Origin: Clostridia bacterium
Lineage (GTDB): Bacteria > Bacillota > Clostridia > Lachnospirales > Lachnospiraceae
Reading direction: 5' to 3'
NCBI GenBank assembly: GCA_910576205.1
Contig: CAJTHL010000007.1
Span: 116,879 to 180,878, forward strand
DNA length: 64,000 bases
Part shown: in pieces, positions 52,094-61,274 of the stretch
Position numbering within the stretch: the first letter of the stretch is position 1
Layout of the letters: every line of letters begins with the position of its first letter
Translations under genes and position numbers: made by a program
Notes under the pieces: generated by a model
The model's database searches: none
The model's input: only the letters and a program-made list of their open reading frames with translations
What the model was told of the DNA's origin: nothing

Positions 52094-53401
52094 TCACCTG
52101 TTTCCCATAAATGTCAGATCATAATTACCAGAGGCAAATCTTTCATCCTCCACAATCTGCAGTTGTTCTTCAATGTTTGTGGAAATGCCGTCAATCACCA
52201 GTTCACACAGGGACGCCCGCATTTTCCTTAAGGCCTCCTCCCGGGTTCTGGCATAGACCACCAGCTTGCCAAGAAGAGAATCGTAATAGGGGGACACGGT
52301 AGTTCCCTCCATAAGGCAGGTGTCAAAGCGCACGGAGGGACCTCCTGGCACATGGAGCATGCGAAGGGTCCCGCAGCTTGCGGCATTGATACGGCATTCT
52401 ATGGCAGAGCCTGTCATAGGGATTTCTTTCTGGGTAAAATTCAGCGGAATTCCCGCGGCAACACGGATCTGCCATTTTACCAGATCGCAGCCCGTAAGCA
52501 TCTCCGTCACACAGTGCTCCACCTGCAGCCGCACATTCATCTCCATAAACCAGAAGTTTCCCTTCTGATCCAGCAGAAATTCCAGTGTCCCGGCTCCCAC
52601 ATAGCCGATTTTTTTCACTGCCTCCGCAGCAACACGGATAATCTCCTCCCTCTGCCCGGTTTCCACAGCCGGGGAGGGCGTCTCCTCGATAAGCTTCTGG
52701 TTACGCCGCTGCAGGGAGCAGTCCCTGTCCCCAAGGCAGACCACATGGCCCTGCTCATCGGCCAGCATCTGCAATTCTACATGGCGGGCAGGAAATACAT
52801 ATTTTTCCAGATAAACGCTGCCGTCCCCAAAAGCTGTGAGAGCCTCGCCGGATGCCTGAAAATAGGACTCCTCCAGCTCATCGGGGGTTCTGATAAGCCG
52901 GATGCCCCGGCCGCCGCCCCCTGCGCAGGCCTTTATCATAAGGGGATAGCCAATACGGTCTGCCGCCTCCCCGGCTTCCTCTACGGAGGACAGGGCTTTT
53001 GTTCCCGGAATCACAGACAGGCCCGTGCCGCCCATAAGCTCCTTGAGAACCGCCTTATCGCTGAGACGCTCCATACTCTCCGGGGCGGGGCCGATAAACA
53101 CCAGGCCGTTTTTCCTGCAAAGCCTGGCAAAATGGGCGTTTTCGGAGAGGAACCCGTAGCCCGGATGAATGGCCTGGGCTCCTGCCAGGACTGCGGTGCT
53201 GATAATCTGGTTTTCATTCAGATAGCTCTCGGAGGCTTCGGGACCGCCGATGCAATAGCTCTGGTCAGCCAGGGCCACATGGAGGGCGTCTTTGTCGGCC
53301 TCCGAATATACTGCCACCGTAGCCACGCCCATTTCCTTACAGGCCCGTATAATGCGGACGGCGATCTCTCCCCGGTTGGCAATCAGTATTTTAGAAAACA
53401 T
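52094..53401 (-). CDS. accC: Biotin carboxylase
   Basis: ATP-grasp enzyme that carboxylates biotin on AccB. The 435 residues include ILIANRGEIAVRIIRACKEMG, IHPGYGFLSENAHFA, IKACAGGGGRGIRL, QRRNQKLIEETPSP and EMNVRLQVEHCVTEM. It follows accB by 7 bp. In many Clostridia fabZ stands between accB and accC; here nothing does. Confidence 0.96.
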   Translation of the reverse strand: MFSKILIANRGEIAVRIIRACKEMGVATVAVYSEADKDALHVALADQSYCIGGPEASESYLNENQIISTAVLAGAQAIHPGYGFLSENAHFARLCRKNGLVFIGPAPESMERLSDKAVLKELMGGTGLSVIPGTKALSSVEEAGEAADRIGYPLMIKACAGGGGRGIRLIRTPDELEESYFQASGEALTAFGDGSVYLEKYVFPARHVELQMLADEQGHVVCLGDRDCSLQRRNQKLIEETPSPAVETGQREEIIRVAAEAVKKIGYVGAGTLEFLLDQKGNFWFMEMNVRLQVEHCVTEMLTGCDLVKWQIRVAAGIPLNFTQKEIPMTGSAIECRINAASCGTLRMLHVPGGPSVRFDTCLMEGTTVSPYYDSLLGKLVVYARTREEALRKMRASLCELVIDGISTNIEEQLQIVEDERFASGNYDLTFMGNR

Positions 53402-53408
53402 AGTCTTA

Positions 53409-53846
53409 TTATCCTGCTCTTTTTATATGAAACAGCTCTGTGCCGTATTCCACCACCTGACCGTTAGTAGCGCAAATCCGGGAAATGACCCCGTCCGCCT
53501 CGGCCACGATCTCGTTCATCAGCTTCATGGCCTCCACCAGACAGAGAACCTGGCCTTTTTTCACATGGTCGCCTACGGATACATAGGGGGCGGCATTTTC
53601 GGCCGGGGCGGCGTAAAAGATTCCCACCAGAGGCGACGTTACACTGTCGTAATCCTGGGTTGCGGCCGTCTCTTTCGGCGCGGCTTCGCGGGCGGGCGCT
53701 ACGGTATCTACAGCCACACTTTCCCTGGCCATTACCGGCGCCATACGCTCCAGACGCACCACCTTGTTGTCCTCGGTGATTTCCAGACCGGTCAGCCCAA
53801 GCTCTTCCATAAGCCCCGCGTATTTGCGGATATCTGTCTCGTTCAT
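53409..53846 (-). CDS. accB: Biotin carboxyl carrier protein
   Basis: Carries biotin between AccC and the carboxyltransferase. The 145 residues have a lipoyl/biotinyl domain at the end with the biotinylation motif EAMKLM, flanked by VSVGDHVKKGQVLCLV-type sequence and CATNGQVVEYGTELF. A Pro/Ala-rich linker precedes it. It is 3 bp from fabF. Confidence 0.95.
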   Translation of the reverse strand: MNETDIRKYAGLMEELGLTGLEITEDNKVVRLERMAPVMARESVAVDTVAPAREAAPKETAATQDYDSVTSPLVGIFYAAPAENAAPYVSVGDHVKKGQVLCLVEAMKLMNEIVAEADGVISRICATNGQVVEYGTELFHIKRAG

Positions 53847-53849
53847 CCC

Positions 53850-55088
53850 TTACACCTTTCTAAAAGCAAGACATGCGTTGTGGCCCCCAAAGCCCAGGGA
53901 ATTGGACAGAGCCAGGGTGATGTCCGCCTTTACCGCTGTATTTGGCACATAGTTTAAGTCGCAGGCCTCGTCCGGCTCCAGAAGGTTGATGGTGGGCGGG
54001 ACAAGACCTTCGTTTAAGGCGAAAAGACAGGCCAGCGCCTCCAGGGCCCCTGCAGCCCCCAGCATATGGCCGGTCATGGATTTCGTGGAACTCACATAGG
54101 CCTCCCCGGCCGCCTTTTCTCCCAGGGCCTTCTTAATAGCTGCGGTTTCGATAACATCGTTCATGGGTGTGCCTGTTCCGTGGGCGTTGACGTATACCGT
54201 ATCCTTTTCCGTGTAACCCGCTTCCGCCATAGCGTCTGTCATAGCCCGCGCGCCTCCTCTGGCTTCCGGATGGGGAGCTGTAATGTGGTAGGCGTCGCAG
54301 GTGGAGCCATAGCCGCAGACTTCCCCGTAAATACGAGCGCCCCGGACTCTGGCATGTTCATATTCCTCCAAAATAAGGGCCACCGCGCCTTCACCGATAA
54401 CAAAGCCGCCTCTGCGCCTGTCAAAGGGCAGGGAGGCTGCGTCCGCATCCTGGGAGGTGGACAGTGCCTGCATATTGATAAATCCCGCCACGCCGGAGGG
54501 ACTGATGGACGCCTCCGCGCCGCCGGTAATCACGGCGTCCGCGTAGCCGTGGCGGATCATGCGCATGGCTTCCCCTATGGCGTTGGAACCGGAAGCGCAG
54601 GCAGTCACAGCCGGCATGGCAGAACCCCGGCAATCGTGGCGCAGGGCGATCATGCCTGCCGCCATATTGGCAATCATCATGGGGATAAACAGGGGGGACA
54701 CCCGGCGGGGGCCCTTCTCCATCAGCTTGGCATACTCCCGCTCAAAAGTGCCGATGCCCCCGATGCCCGTACCGAAGAACACCGCAAAACGCTCCGGCTC
54801 CACCGTTCCCTGTACGTCGCTCTCCTCCGCAGCCTGCCAGGCAGCCGCCACGGCAAGCTGGGTGTAGCGGTCCGTCCGCAGGACATCGTTTACATCCAGG
54901 TATTCCCTGGGGTCGAAATCCTTTACTTCAGCCGCCAGTTTTGCCTTATAACTGGTTGTGTCAAAGTGGGTAATGGGCGCTATTCCGTTTCTGCCGGACT
55001 TTAAACCCGCCCAGGTGTCTCCCACGGTGTTCCCCAGAGGGGTGACTGCACCCATTCCGGTGACTACAACTCTTCTATTTTCACTCAT
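53850..55088 (-). CDS. fabF: Beta-ketoacyl-ACP synthase II
   Basis: Chain-elongating condensing enzyme, 412 residues. The Cys-His-His triad is visible in VTACASGSNAIGEAM, VNAHGTGTPMNDVIE and SMTGHMLGAAGALEA. It starts RRVVVTGMGAVTPLGNTVGD. It lies between fabG and accB. Confidence 0.96.
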   Translation of the reverse strand: MSENRRVVVTGMGAVTPLGNTVGDTWAGLKSGRNGIAPITHFDTTSYKAKLAAEVKDFDPREYLDVNDVLRTDRYTQLAVAAAWQAAEESDVQGTVEPERFAVFFGTGIGGIGTFEREYAKLMEKGPRRVSPLFIPMMIANMAAGMIALRHDCRGSAMPAVTACASGSNAIGEAMRMIRHGYADAVITGGAEASISPSGVAGFINMQALSTSQDADAASLPFDRRRGGFVIGEGAVALILEEYEHARVRGARIYGEVCGYGSTCDAYHITAPHPEARGGARAMTDAMAEAGYTEKDTVYVNAHGTGTPMNDVIETAAIKKALGEKAAGEAYVSSTKSMTGHMLGAAGALEALACLFALNEGLVPPTINLLEPDEACDLNYVPNTAVKADITLALSNSLGFGGHNACLAFRKV

Positions 55089-55117
55089 ACTTTATGCTCT
55101 CCTGTCTGTATTACAAT

Positions 55118-55849
55118 TCAGCCCATGGCCATCCCGCCGTCTACCCGAAGGACTTCCCCGGTGATATACCCGGATGTGGCAAGGAAAGCTGCGGCCTCCG
55201 CCACATCCTCCGGAGTGCCCATCCTGCCAAGGGGAACCATGGAAAGCAGCGGATTCTCTGTCTGACTGTCTGTCATGTCAGTAGCGATAAAACCCGGGGC
55301 TATGGCGTTGCAGCGGATTCCACGGGACGCCAGCTCTTTTGCCACGGATTTTGTAAGGCCGATAAGGCCTGCCTTTGAGGCAGAATAATTGGCCTGCCCC
55401 GCGTTTCCCGCAAGGCCGGAAACAGAACTGATGTTGATGATGCAGCCTTCCCGGTTTTTGAGGAACATGCTGGTGCAGTGGCGGATCATATGGAAAGCGC
55501 CTTTTAGATTGGTGTCCAGCACCGCGTCAAAATCCTCCTCCTTCATTCTGGCCACCAGGCCGTCCCTGGTGATACCCGCATTGTTTACCAGAATATGTAC
55601 CGTACCGAAGTCCGCCTTTATCTTTGCCACGGTTTCCTTTGTGGCCGTAAAATCTGCCACGTCGCACTGATAAGACCTGGCGTTTACGCCATAATCCTGC
55701 CTGCATTTTCCGCAGACCCTCTCGGCGGCAAGAATATTTCCCGCATAGATCACGGCAATGTCCGCTCCAAAGGAGGCCAGCTTATAGGCAATGGCTTCGC
55801 CGATTCCCCGGGATCCTCCTGTTACGATGGCTGTCTTTCCTTTTAACAT
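55118..55849 (-). CDS. fabG: 3-oxoacyl-ACP reductase
   Basis: NADPH-dependent short-chain dehydrogenase of the elongation cycle. The 243 residues contain the cofactor motif VTGGSRGIGEAIA, NNAGITRDGLVARM and the catalytic Ser/Tyr/Lys in ISSVSGLAGNAGQANYSASK. It overlaps fabD by 7 bp. Confidence 0.96.
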   Translation of the reverse strand: MLKGKTAIVTGGSRGIGEAIAYKLASFGADIAVIYAGNILAAERVCGKCRQDYGVNARSYQCDVADFTATKETVAKIKADFGTVHILVNNAGITRDGLVARMKEEDFDAVLDTNLKGAFHMIRHCTSMFLKNREGCIINISSVSGLAGNAGQANYSASKAGLIGLTKSVAKELASRGIRCNAIAPGFIATDMTDSQTENPLLSMVPLGRMGTPEDVAEAAAFLATSGYITGEVLRVDGGMAMG

Positions 55850-56745
55850 CCTTCTACCTCCGCCAGATATTCTGTCACTGTGCAGGCCCTGACGCCTGGA
55901 TCAATTCGTTTCATCATATTGGTCAGCGTGTCCCCGGGACCGATCTCTATAAAGGTATCTATACCTTCGGCAATCATATTCCGGATAAGCTTCTCCCACT
56001 GTATGGGGCTGCTGATCTGGCGGGACATAAGCCCTGCAACGTCCTCCGTGTAGGGTCTGGCGGTCATGTTGGAGTAAAGGGGGATTTTCCCCTCTTTTGC
56101 CGGCACGCTCCCAAGCTCTCCCGCAAACGCGTCAGCCGCGGCTCTCATAAAGGGAGAATGAAAGGCGCCGCCTACCTTAAGGGGAATCACCCGTCCTCCC
56201 TGGGCCCTTACCTCCGCGGAAAAATCTGCCATGGGGGCTGCCAGGCCAGAGACGGTGATCTGCCCGGGGCAGTTATAATTTACCGGGTACAGATCTGTAA
56301 GTTTTTCACAGATGGTTTCCACCTGTTCCGCCGACAGCTTGAGGGCTACCGCCATGCGGGCGTCGTATTTCTCTGCCTCCTGCTGCATCAGCTCTCCCCT
56401 TTTGCATACCAGGCGAAACCCTGTCTCCAGGTCAAAGATGCCAGCGGATACTGCCGCAACCACTTCTCCCAGGGAAAATCCTGCTACTGCATGGGGCCGG
56501 ATACCCTTATGGCAAAGGCTTTCCGCCGCTGCCAGCTCCACGGCAAACAGACAGGGCTGCGTGTTTTTTGTCTCTTTGAGCTCTTCCTCTGTGCCCTGGA
56601 AGCATTGCATGGAAGTACCGGGACGTATGGTGTCGCACAGGGAAAAGACCGAGGCCGCCGCCGGATATTTCCTGGCAAGCTCCTGCCCCATACCCGGGTG
56701 CTGGTCTCCCTGGCCGGAAAATAAAAACGCTATTCTATGATCCAT
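55843..56745 (-). CDS. fabD: Malonyl-CoA:ACP transacylase
   Basis: Loads malonyl groups on ACP. The 300 residues contain FLFSGQGDQHPGMGQEL, the nucleophile elbow VAGFSLGEVVAAVSAG with the active Ser, and the catalytic His in GGAFHSPFM. It overlaps fabK by 16 bp at its start and fabG by 7 bp at its end. Confidence 0.96.
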   Translation of the reverse strand: MDHRIAFLFSGQGDQHPGMGQELARKYPAAASVFSLCDTIRPGTSMQCFQGTEEELKETKNTQPCLFAVELAAAESLCHKGIRPHAVAGFSLGEVVAAVSAGIFDLETGFRLVCKRGELMQQEAEKYDARMAVALKLSAEQVETICEKLTDLYPVNYNCPGQITVSGLAAPMADFSAEVRAQGGRVIPLKVGGAFHSPFMRAAADAFAGELGSVPAKEGKIPLYSNMTARPYTEDVAGLMSRQISSPIQWEKLIRNMIAEGIDTFIEIGPGDTLTNMMKRIDPGVRACTVTEYLAEVEGC

Positions 56746-57677
56746 TGTGATGCCCTAAGGAGAATGGGCTTTGCCTCCTCCATTACCTCTCTTACAATCT
56801 CAGCGGCCGGCTGTTCTTTTTTCACCATGGCCGCAATCTGTCCGGACAGGAAACAGCCGCTTTCATTGTCTCCCTCCTGGACGGCCCTGCGAAGGGCGCC
56901 TGTGCCCAGAGCCTCCAGTTCTTCGTCCGGCATGCCGCCGTATTCCGCCTTTGCGTAATTCCTGGCAAAGGGTGTCCGCAGACTGCGGACAGGATGGCCC
57001 AGCCGCTTTCCGGTTACCATGGTGCAGAGGTCTGTGGCTTTCAGTATCTTTTCTTTGTATGCGGAATGAATACTACATTCTGTTGCGCTCAGGAACCGGG
57101 TTCCCATCTGCACGCCGCAGGCCCCCAGCATAAATGCCGCCGCCACGCCTCTGCCGTCCGCAATGCCTCCGGCCGCCAGAACCGGCAAGTCCGTAGCATC
57201 GCAGATCTGGGGAACAAGCACCATAGTGGTCAGCTCTCCCACATGACCGCCGCTCTCCCCGCCTTCCGCAATAAGGCCCGAGGCCCCCATGCGGGTCAAA
57301 AGCTTTGCCATGGCCACGGAAGCCACCACGGGAATTACCTTGATATCCGCCGCCTTCCAGGCCTCCATATATTTAGAGGGATTGCCTGCGCCAGTGGTCA
57401 CTACCTCCACCTTTTCTTCCGCCACAATCTGAGCCACCTCATCCGCAAAAGGGCTCATAAGCATGATATTCACCCCTATGGGATGCTTCGTCCGGGCTCT
57501 GGCAATCTGAATCTGCTCCCGTACATAGGAACCGGGGGCGTTTCCTGCCGCGATAATACCCAGGCCGCCACCCTCGGACACGGCTGCCGCCAGCTTTCCG
57601 TCGGCAATCCAGGCCATTCCCCCCTGGAACACCGGGTACTGGATGCCCAGCAGTTCACAAATTTCGGATTTTATCAT
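56730..57677 (-). CDS. fabK: Enoyl-ACP reductase II (FMN-type)
   Basis: Last reduction of the fatty-acid cycle, as an FMN-containing enzyme replacing FabI. The 315 residues show YPVFQGGMAWIADGKLAAAV, GGGLGIIAAGNAP, IAEGGESGGHVGELTTM and VLAAGGIADGRGVAAAFMLG, the 2-nitropropane dioxygenase-like barrel. It follows acpP by 4 bp. Confidence 0.96.
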   Translation of the reverse strand: MIKSEICELLGIQYPVFQGGMAWIADGKLAAAVSEGGGLGIIAAGNAPGSYVREQIQIARARTKHPIGVNIMLMSPFADEVAQIVAEEKVEVVTTGAGNPSKYMEAWKAADIKVIPVVASVAMAKLLTRMGASGLIAEGGESGGHVGELTTMVLVPQICDATDLPVLAAGGIADGRGVAAAFMLGACGVQMGTRFLSATECSIHSAYKEKILKATDLCTMVTGKRLGHPVRSLRTPFARNYAKAEYGGMPDEELEALGTGALRRAVQEGDNESGCFLSGQIAAMVKKEQPAAEIVREVMEEAKPILLRASQWIIE

Positions 57678-57681
57678 TTTT

Positions 57682-57903
57682 TCAGCCCTGTTTACTCTGG
57701 ATGAATTTATCCAGGTCGTCTACGGTTTCCACCTTCTGATCCAGTTCGATCTCAATGCCGATCTCATCCTCCAGATTCATAAGAAGCTCCACGGTGTCAA
57801 GAGAATCAATGCCAAGCTCGGAAAAAGTGCTGTCGGGCTTTACCGCCGCTACGTCGCAGCCTGTGCGCTCCGAAATAATTTTTGCAATAAGGTCAAAGTA
57901 CAT
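57682..57903 (-). CDS. acpP: Acyl carrier protein
   Basis: A 73-residue ACP, first gene of the fatty-acid operon. The phosphopantetheine site is GIDSLDTVELLM. The ATG at 57903 is chosen because GGAGG lies nine bases upstream; the frame continues upstream into sequence without homology. No fabH lies beside it, although fabH often precedes acpP. Confidence 0.95.
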   Translation of the reverse strand: MYFDLIAKIISERTGCDVAAVKPDSTFSELGIDSLDTVELLMNLEDEIGIEIELDQKVETVDDLDKFIQSKQG

Positions 57904-58204
57904 GATAAGATGCCTCCAATTTTCTTTTTTGCAGGTTTTTTCCCTGTCGAAGGCTATAATACCCCAGAGCGTGTTCCACAAAAATGCCCGGAGAGTTCCC
58001 TGGGCGTTCCAGAATTTTTATTTTTTCCAGACATTTCATCATAATGCCCCCATATCCCATACCCTGGAATCCCGGCAAAGCATAAAACCTTGTCATATGG
58101 TTATCTCCCAACAGAGCACAGATTTTTGTTGCCTTATTGTCCTGTTTATGCCAGAATATATATAAGTACAAAAGTGAGGAGAAAATAAACGAAACTTTAC
58201 GCAC
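57904..58204 (-). pseudogene. GNAT acetyltransferase remnant upstream of acpP
   Basis: A short minus-strand frame with YIFWHKQDNKATKICALLGD, HMTRFYALPGFQGMGYGGIM and a terminal region that still resembles a GNAT acetyl-CoA fold. The protein is about 100 residues and lacks the normal ending. Its 3' end runs to the ribosome site of acpP. Probably decayed. Confidence 0.55.
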
Positions 58205-58438
58205 TCTGTTTCAATCCCACAGGCGGAACAAAAAAGGTTCTGGACATTATCTGTTCTGTATGGGATTGCCAGCTATGGAAACAGGGCCTTTGACGATACC
58301 CTTCTGGAATTAAAGGATACCATGGAGCAGGCCCGCCATGTAAATGGAATTGTCCTTAAAACAGCGGAAATAAAGATGAAAAAATTATGCGGCGGACATA
58401 AGCCCAACCTGTTGTTTTCTATGGATTCCGATATGTAA
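58192..58438 (+). pseudogene. Flavodoxin-family remnant
   Basis: Two fragments in different frames. One reads YALCFNPTGGTKKVLDII, like the FMN-phosphate loop of a flavodoxin of the EFR1 type; the other reads YGNRAFDDTLLELKDTME, the last part of the same fold. The middle is missing and no good start codon remains. It is divergent from the GNAT remnant. Confidence 0.6.
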
Positions 58439-58537
58439 AATTCCGGAAAACATATTTTTATGTACGTATTTTACCGGACATAATCAGGGAGGCAGCAACA
58501 TCCGTTTTTTCATAAGCATTTAATGTGGAGACGTCAG

Positions 58538-59305
58538 ATGATATACGAAATTACAGATACAAAAAAGGTGTCATCACTATTTGACAAGTGGGAGGAATCC
58601 CTTATCTGGTCCTGCCTGCAGGGAATTATGGGGAAAATCTATGCGGATGATCTCCGGGCCCCGGCTGCGGCAATGGCGATTATCGGGGACTTTAGTTTTT
58701 ATGCCGGAAACGCAGCTATAGAGCTTGTCTCCTATAAACCAGGCTGGTGTACACAGGATTTTATGATTATGATACCGCAAAATGATTCCTGGAAAAAAGC
58801 GATACTGGATTTTTATGGAAGCAGGGCCACAGTCATTTCCCGATACGCCACCAAAAAAGAACCGCATATTTTTGATATTAAGAAGCTTGAAAAGGCAGCC
58901 GCTTCACTGCCGGAGCAATACGACCTGTCCATGATTGATGAACAGCTCTATCATCTGTGCCGGGCGGAATCATGGAGCGCCGATTTCGTTTCCCAGTTTC
59001 CGGATTATGAGGCTTACCGGAAATGGGGAATCGGCGCGGTCATCCGCAAGGAAAATATGATTATATCCGGCGCCTCCTCTTATTCCAGATACAAGGACGG
59101 CATTGAGATAGAGATTGATACCAGAGAATCGTACAGGCGCCGGGGATTTGCCTATATATGCGGGGCAAAGCTCATATCCGAGTGCGCGAAGCGCAATCTG
59201 TATCCAAGCTGGGACGCGCATAATAAGGGGTCTTTGGCACTGGCTGAAAAGCTTGGTTATCATTACAGTCATACTTATACGGCTATTGAGATACGCGGCT
59301 ATTGA
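58538..59305 (+). CDS. GNAT family acetyltransferase
   Basis: A 255-residue protein with a C-terminal GNAT domain (about 150-250): IEIEIDTRESYRRRGFAYIC provides the acetyl-CoA loop and NKGSLALAEKLGYHYSHTY the end of the fold. The N-terminal half resembles the ZmaR-like GNAT_acetyltran family. Substrate unknown. The ATG at 58538 has GGAG seven bases upstream. It has a strong terminator. Confidence 0.8.
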   Translation: MIYEITDTKKVSSLFDKWEESLIWSCLQGIMGKIYADDLRAPAAAMAIIGDFSFYAGNAAIELVSYKPGWCTQDFMIMIPQNDSWKKAILDFYGSRATVISRYATKKEPHIFDIKKLEKAAASLPEQYDLSMIDEQLYHLCRAESWSADFVSQFPDYEAYRKWGIGAVIRKENMIISGASSYSRYKDGIEIEIDTRESYRRRGFAYICGAKLISECAKRNLYPSWDAHNKGSLALAEKLGYHYSHTYTAIEIRGY

Positions 59306-59315
59306 AAGCCGTCTG

Positions 59316-59358
59316 CCCTTCCCAGCCTTGCAGTATTCTTCTGGGAGGGGGATTTTTT
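59316..59358 (+). terminator. Terminator after the GNAT gene
   Basis: Stem CCCTTCCCAG/CTGGGAGGGG (10 bp) with a 15-base loop and ATTTTTT, 11 bp after the stop codon. Confidence 0.85.
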
Positions 59359-59464
59359 CAATGCGTATATTCCGGAATTTAATCCCATTTGCTAATGATG
59401 TGGCATAAAACTACTTTCGTATTTTGATATTTTGTACTGGCTGCTTTTAGATTTGAAAATTCGG

Positions 59465-60352
59465 TTATACTATATTTTCTAATTCTTTTTGGAGTTGTTG
59501 TAAAAAGGCGTTGGAAGCCTTCGAAAAGACCTGATATTTTTTCCATACGATACAAAGCCCAGCTTCTAAGGTAGGATACAGTGGGCGAAAACATAAGGCA
59601 CTGTCCCCGGTAGTGTTAATTAGTTTATCCAATGCGATCACATATCCAAATCCGTTTTTTACAAATTGTGACGCATTGTAGACCAAATCATAAGTGGCGA
59701 CAATGTTCAGCTTTGCAATATCTGTTTTTAACCATGAAAACATTTCGCTGTTAATAGAAGTCTGGTGGGAAATAATGAGCGGCTTATCCCATAAATCTTC
59801 TGCAATTATGGATTCCTTTTCTGCCAGTGGGCTGTCTTTTCTCATTAAAACACCCCACATATCTTTTAAGGGAAGTCTTATGTAATCATACTTATTTACA
59901 TCTACAGGCCCGACTAAAAGGCCGAAATCAATCAATCCTTTATCCAATCGTTCCATGACACGCTCGGCATCACCACTATAAATGTGGTAATGAATAAGGG
60001 GATGTTTCTGCTGTAAATCCCAAGCTGCCTGTGCAAGAAAAGAAATAGCTTCCGTTTCTCCACATCCTATATGAATATCTCCATTGATATTTTCATTAGA
60101 GGAGGTCAATTCTGCTTTTGTTTTTTCCATAAGATCAACCAATTCTTCTGCACGTTTGCGCAGTAACATGCCGTCCTCGGTTAATGTAACTTTTTTGCTT
60201 CCACGGATAAGCAGTTGTTTTCCTAATTCATCCTCTAAATCTTTTAATTGCCTTGAAAGCGGCGGTTGTGTCATGCGGAGCCGTTCTGCTGCTTTTGTAA
60301 TGCTTTCTTCTCTTGCAACGGCAAGAAAGTATTGTAATACTCGAATATCCAT
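59465..60352 (-). CDS. LysR-type transcriptional regulator
   Basis: A 295-residue activator/repressor. The N-terminal HTH reads DIRVLQYFLAVAREESITKA and RMTQPPLSRQLKDLEDELG; the substrate-binding domain fills the rest. The ATG at 60352 follows AAGGAGAA. Only 42 bp upstream begins an IS30-type remnant, which separates the gene from the reductase operon that it probably controlled divergently and from its own promoter. Confidence 0.92.
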   Translation of the reverse strand: MDIRVLQYFLAVAREESITKAAERLRMTQPPLSRQLKDLEDELGKQLLIRGSKKVTLTEDGMLLRKRAEELVDLMEKTKAELTSSNENINGDIHIGCGETEAISFLAQAAWDLQQKHPLIHYHIYSGDAERVMERLDKGLIDFGLLVGPVDVNKYDYIRLPLKDMWGVLMRKDSPLAEKESIIAEDLWDKPLIISHQTSINSEMFSWLKTDIAKLNIVATYDLVYNASQFVKNGFGYVIALDKLINTTGDSALCFRPLYPTLEAGLCIVWKKYQVFSKASNAFLQQLQKELENIV

Positions 60353-60394
60353 GTAAAAATTCTCCTTTTCTAAATTGCGCTTATTAGGATTATA

Positions 60395-61160
60395 GGTTAA
60401 TTGAAAAGTTAAATGCAACATCCGATGTTGCATTTACAATTATATGAGAGAGAAGTCTTGCCGTTGCAGTTGCAATTTCGAGGTTTCTCTTTCTTGCTGT
60501 CTGCGCTACAATCATAGAGAAAATCCGGATGCCTGTGTGATCCAGATGGACGGCGTGATCCTAAAAAAGGGAGGCCAGACGCTTTTAACAATCCTGTTCA
60601 CCAACTGTGACTTGCAGTTGATGTCCCTTCGGGAGAGAAACACGTCCGCTTCCGTAAGTGAAGTATTCCGGAGGCTGAGGAGGGTTTTGGGAGATACCCG
60701 CTTTAAAATGCTGTTCCAGGTGGTGCTGACAGACCGTGGAAGCGAGTTTACGGATCCTATGAGGATTGAGGCAGATACGGAGAACGGAGAGGCCCAGTGC
60801 CGTGTATTCTACTGTGACCCGATGAACAGCAACCAGAAAAGTGCTTGTGAACGCAATCATGAATTCATCCGGTATGTGATCCCCAAAGGGGAAGCAAAAG
60901 ATGAGTATACAGAGGAAGAGAAAGAACGTCGAAAAAGCGGGGTGCATTAAGAACTTCAAAAAAAGAAGGATATGCAGTCCGCCCCTTATACTGCCATTCT
61001 TTAAGGTGATTTTACTGTGGGAGAGGAAAAAAAGCAAGAAAAAGAGACCATTTCCTTGAAAAAGTGTTGCATTTACCGGATGGCTGTTGCGTTTACAACT
61101 TCATGATTTTGTCAATGTGCATTTACAATTTCATTGTTGCGGTTAGAATTTCAATTAACC
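60395..61160 (+). mobile_element. Internally deleted IS30-type element
   Basis: A 766-bp insertion bounded by perfect 12-bp inverted ends GGTTAATTGAAA (60395-60406 and its complement at 61149-61160) and flanked by a 13-bp direct repeat TATTAGGATTATA (60382-60394; 61161-61173). Its ends hold several degenerate copies of TTGCATTTACAATTTCA-like sequence and a hairpin at 60412-60434. The transposase is truncated, so it would need help to move. Confidence 0.75.
60444..60950 (+). pseudogene. IS30-family transposase remnant
   Basis: The 168-residue frame matches only the catalytic half of an IS30 transposase (normally about 330 or more): Asp in VIQMDGVILKKGG, Asp in VLTDRGSEFTDP, Glu in KSACERNHEFIRYVIPKG. 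The DNA-binding N-terminal half is missing and the first 30 residues are unrelated. Non-functional on its own. Confidence 0.75.
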
Positions 61161-61223
61161 TATTAGGATTATAGCAGGAAAATCAATACTTTTCAAGTAT
61201 GAAGGTCAATTCAATATATGTAT

Positions 61224-61252
61224 TTGATATTGATTAGTGGGCAATTTATAAT
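61224..61252 (+). promoter_or_regulatory. Sigma-A promoter of the hydrolase/reductase operon
   Basis: TTGATA (61224-61229) and TATAAT (61247-61252) with a 17-bp spacer, just right of the IS30-type remnant. AAGGAGG follows before the ATG at 61275. Close to consensus. Confidence 0.8.
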
Positions 61253-61274
61253 AAATCCATAAGGAGGCAACAAA

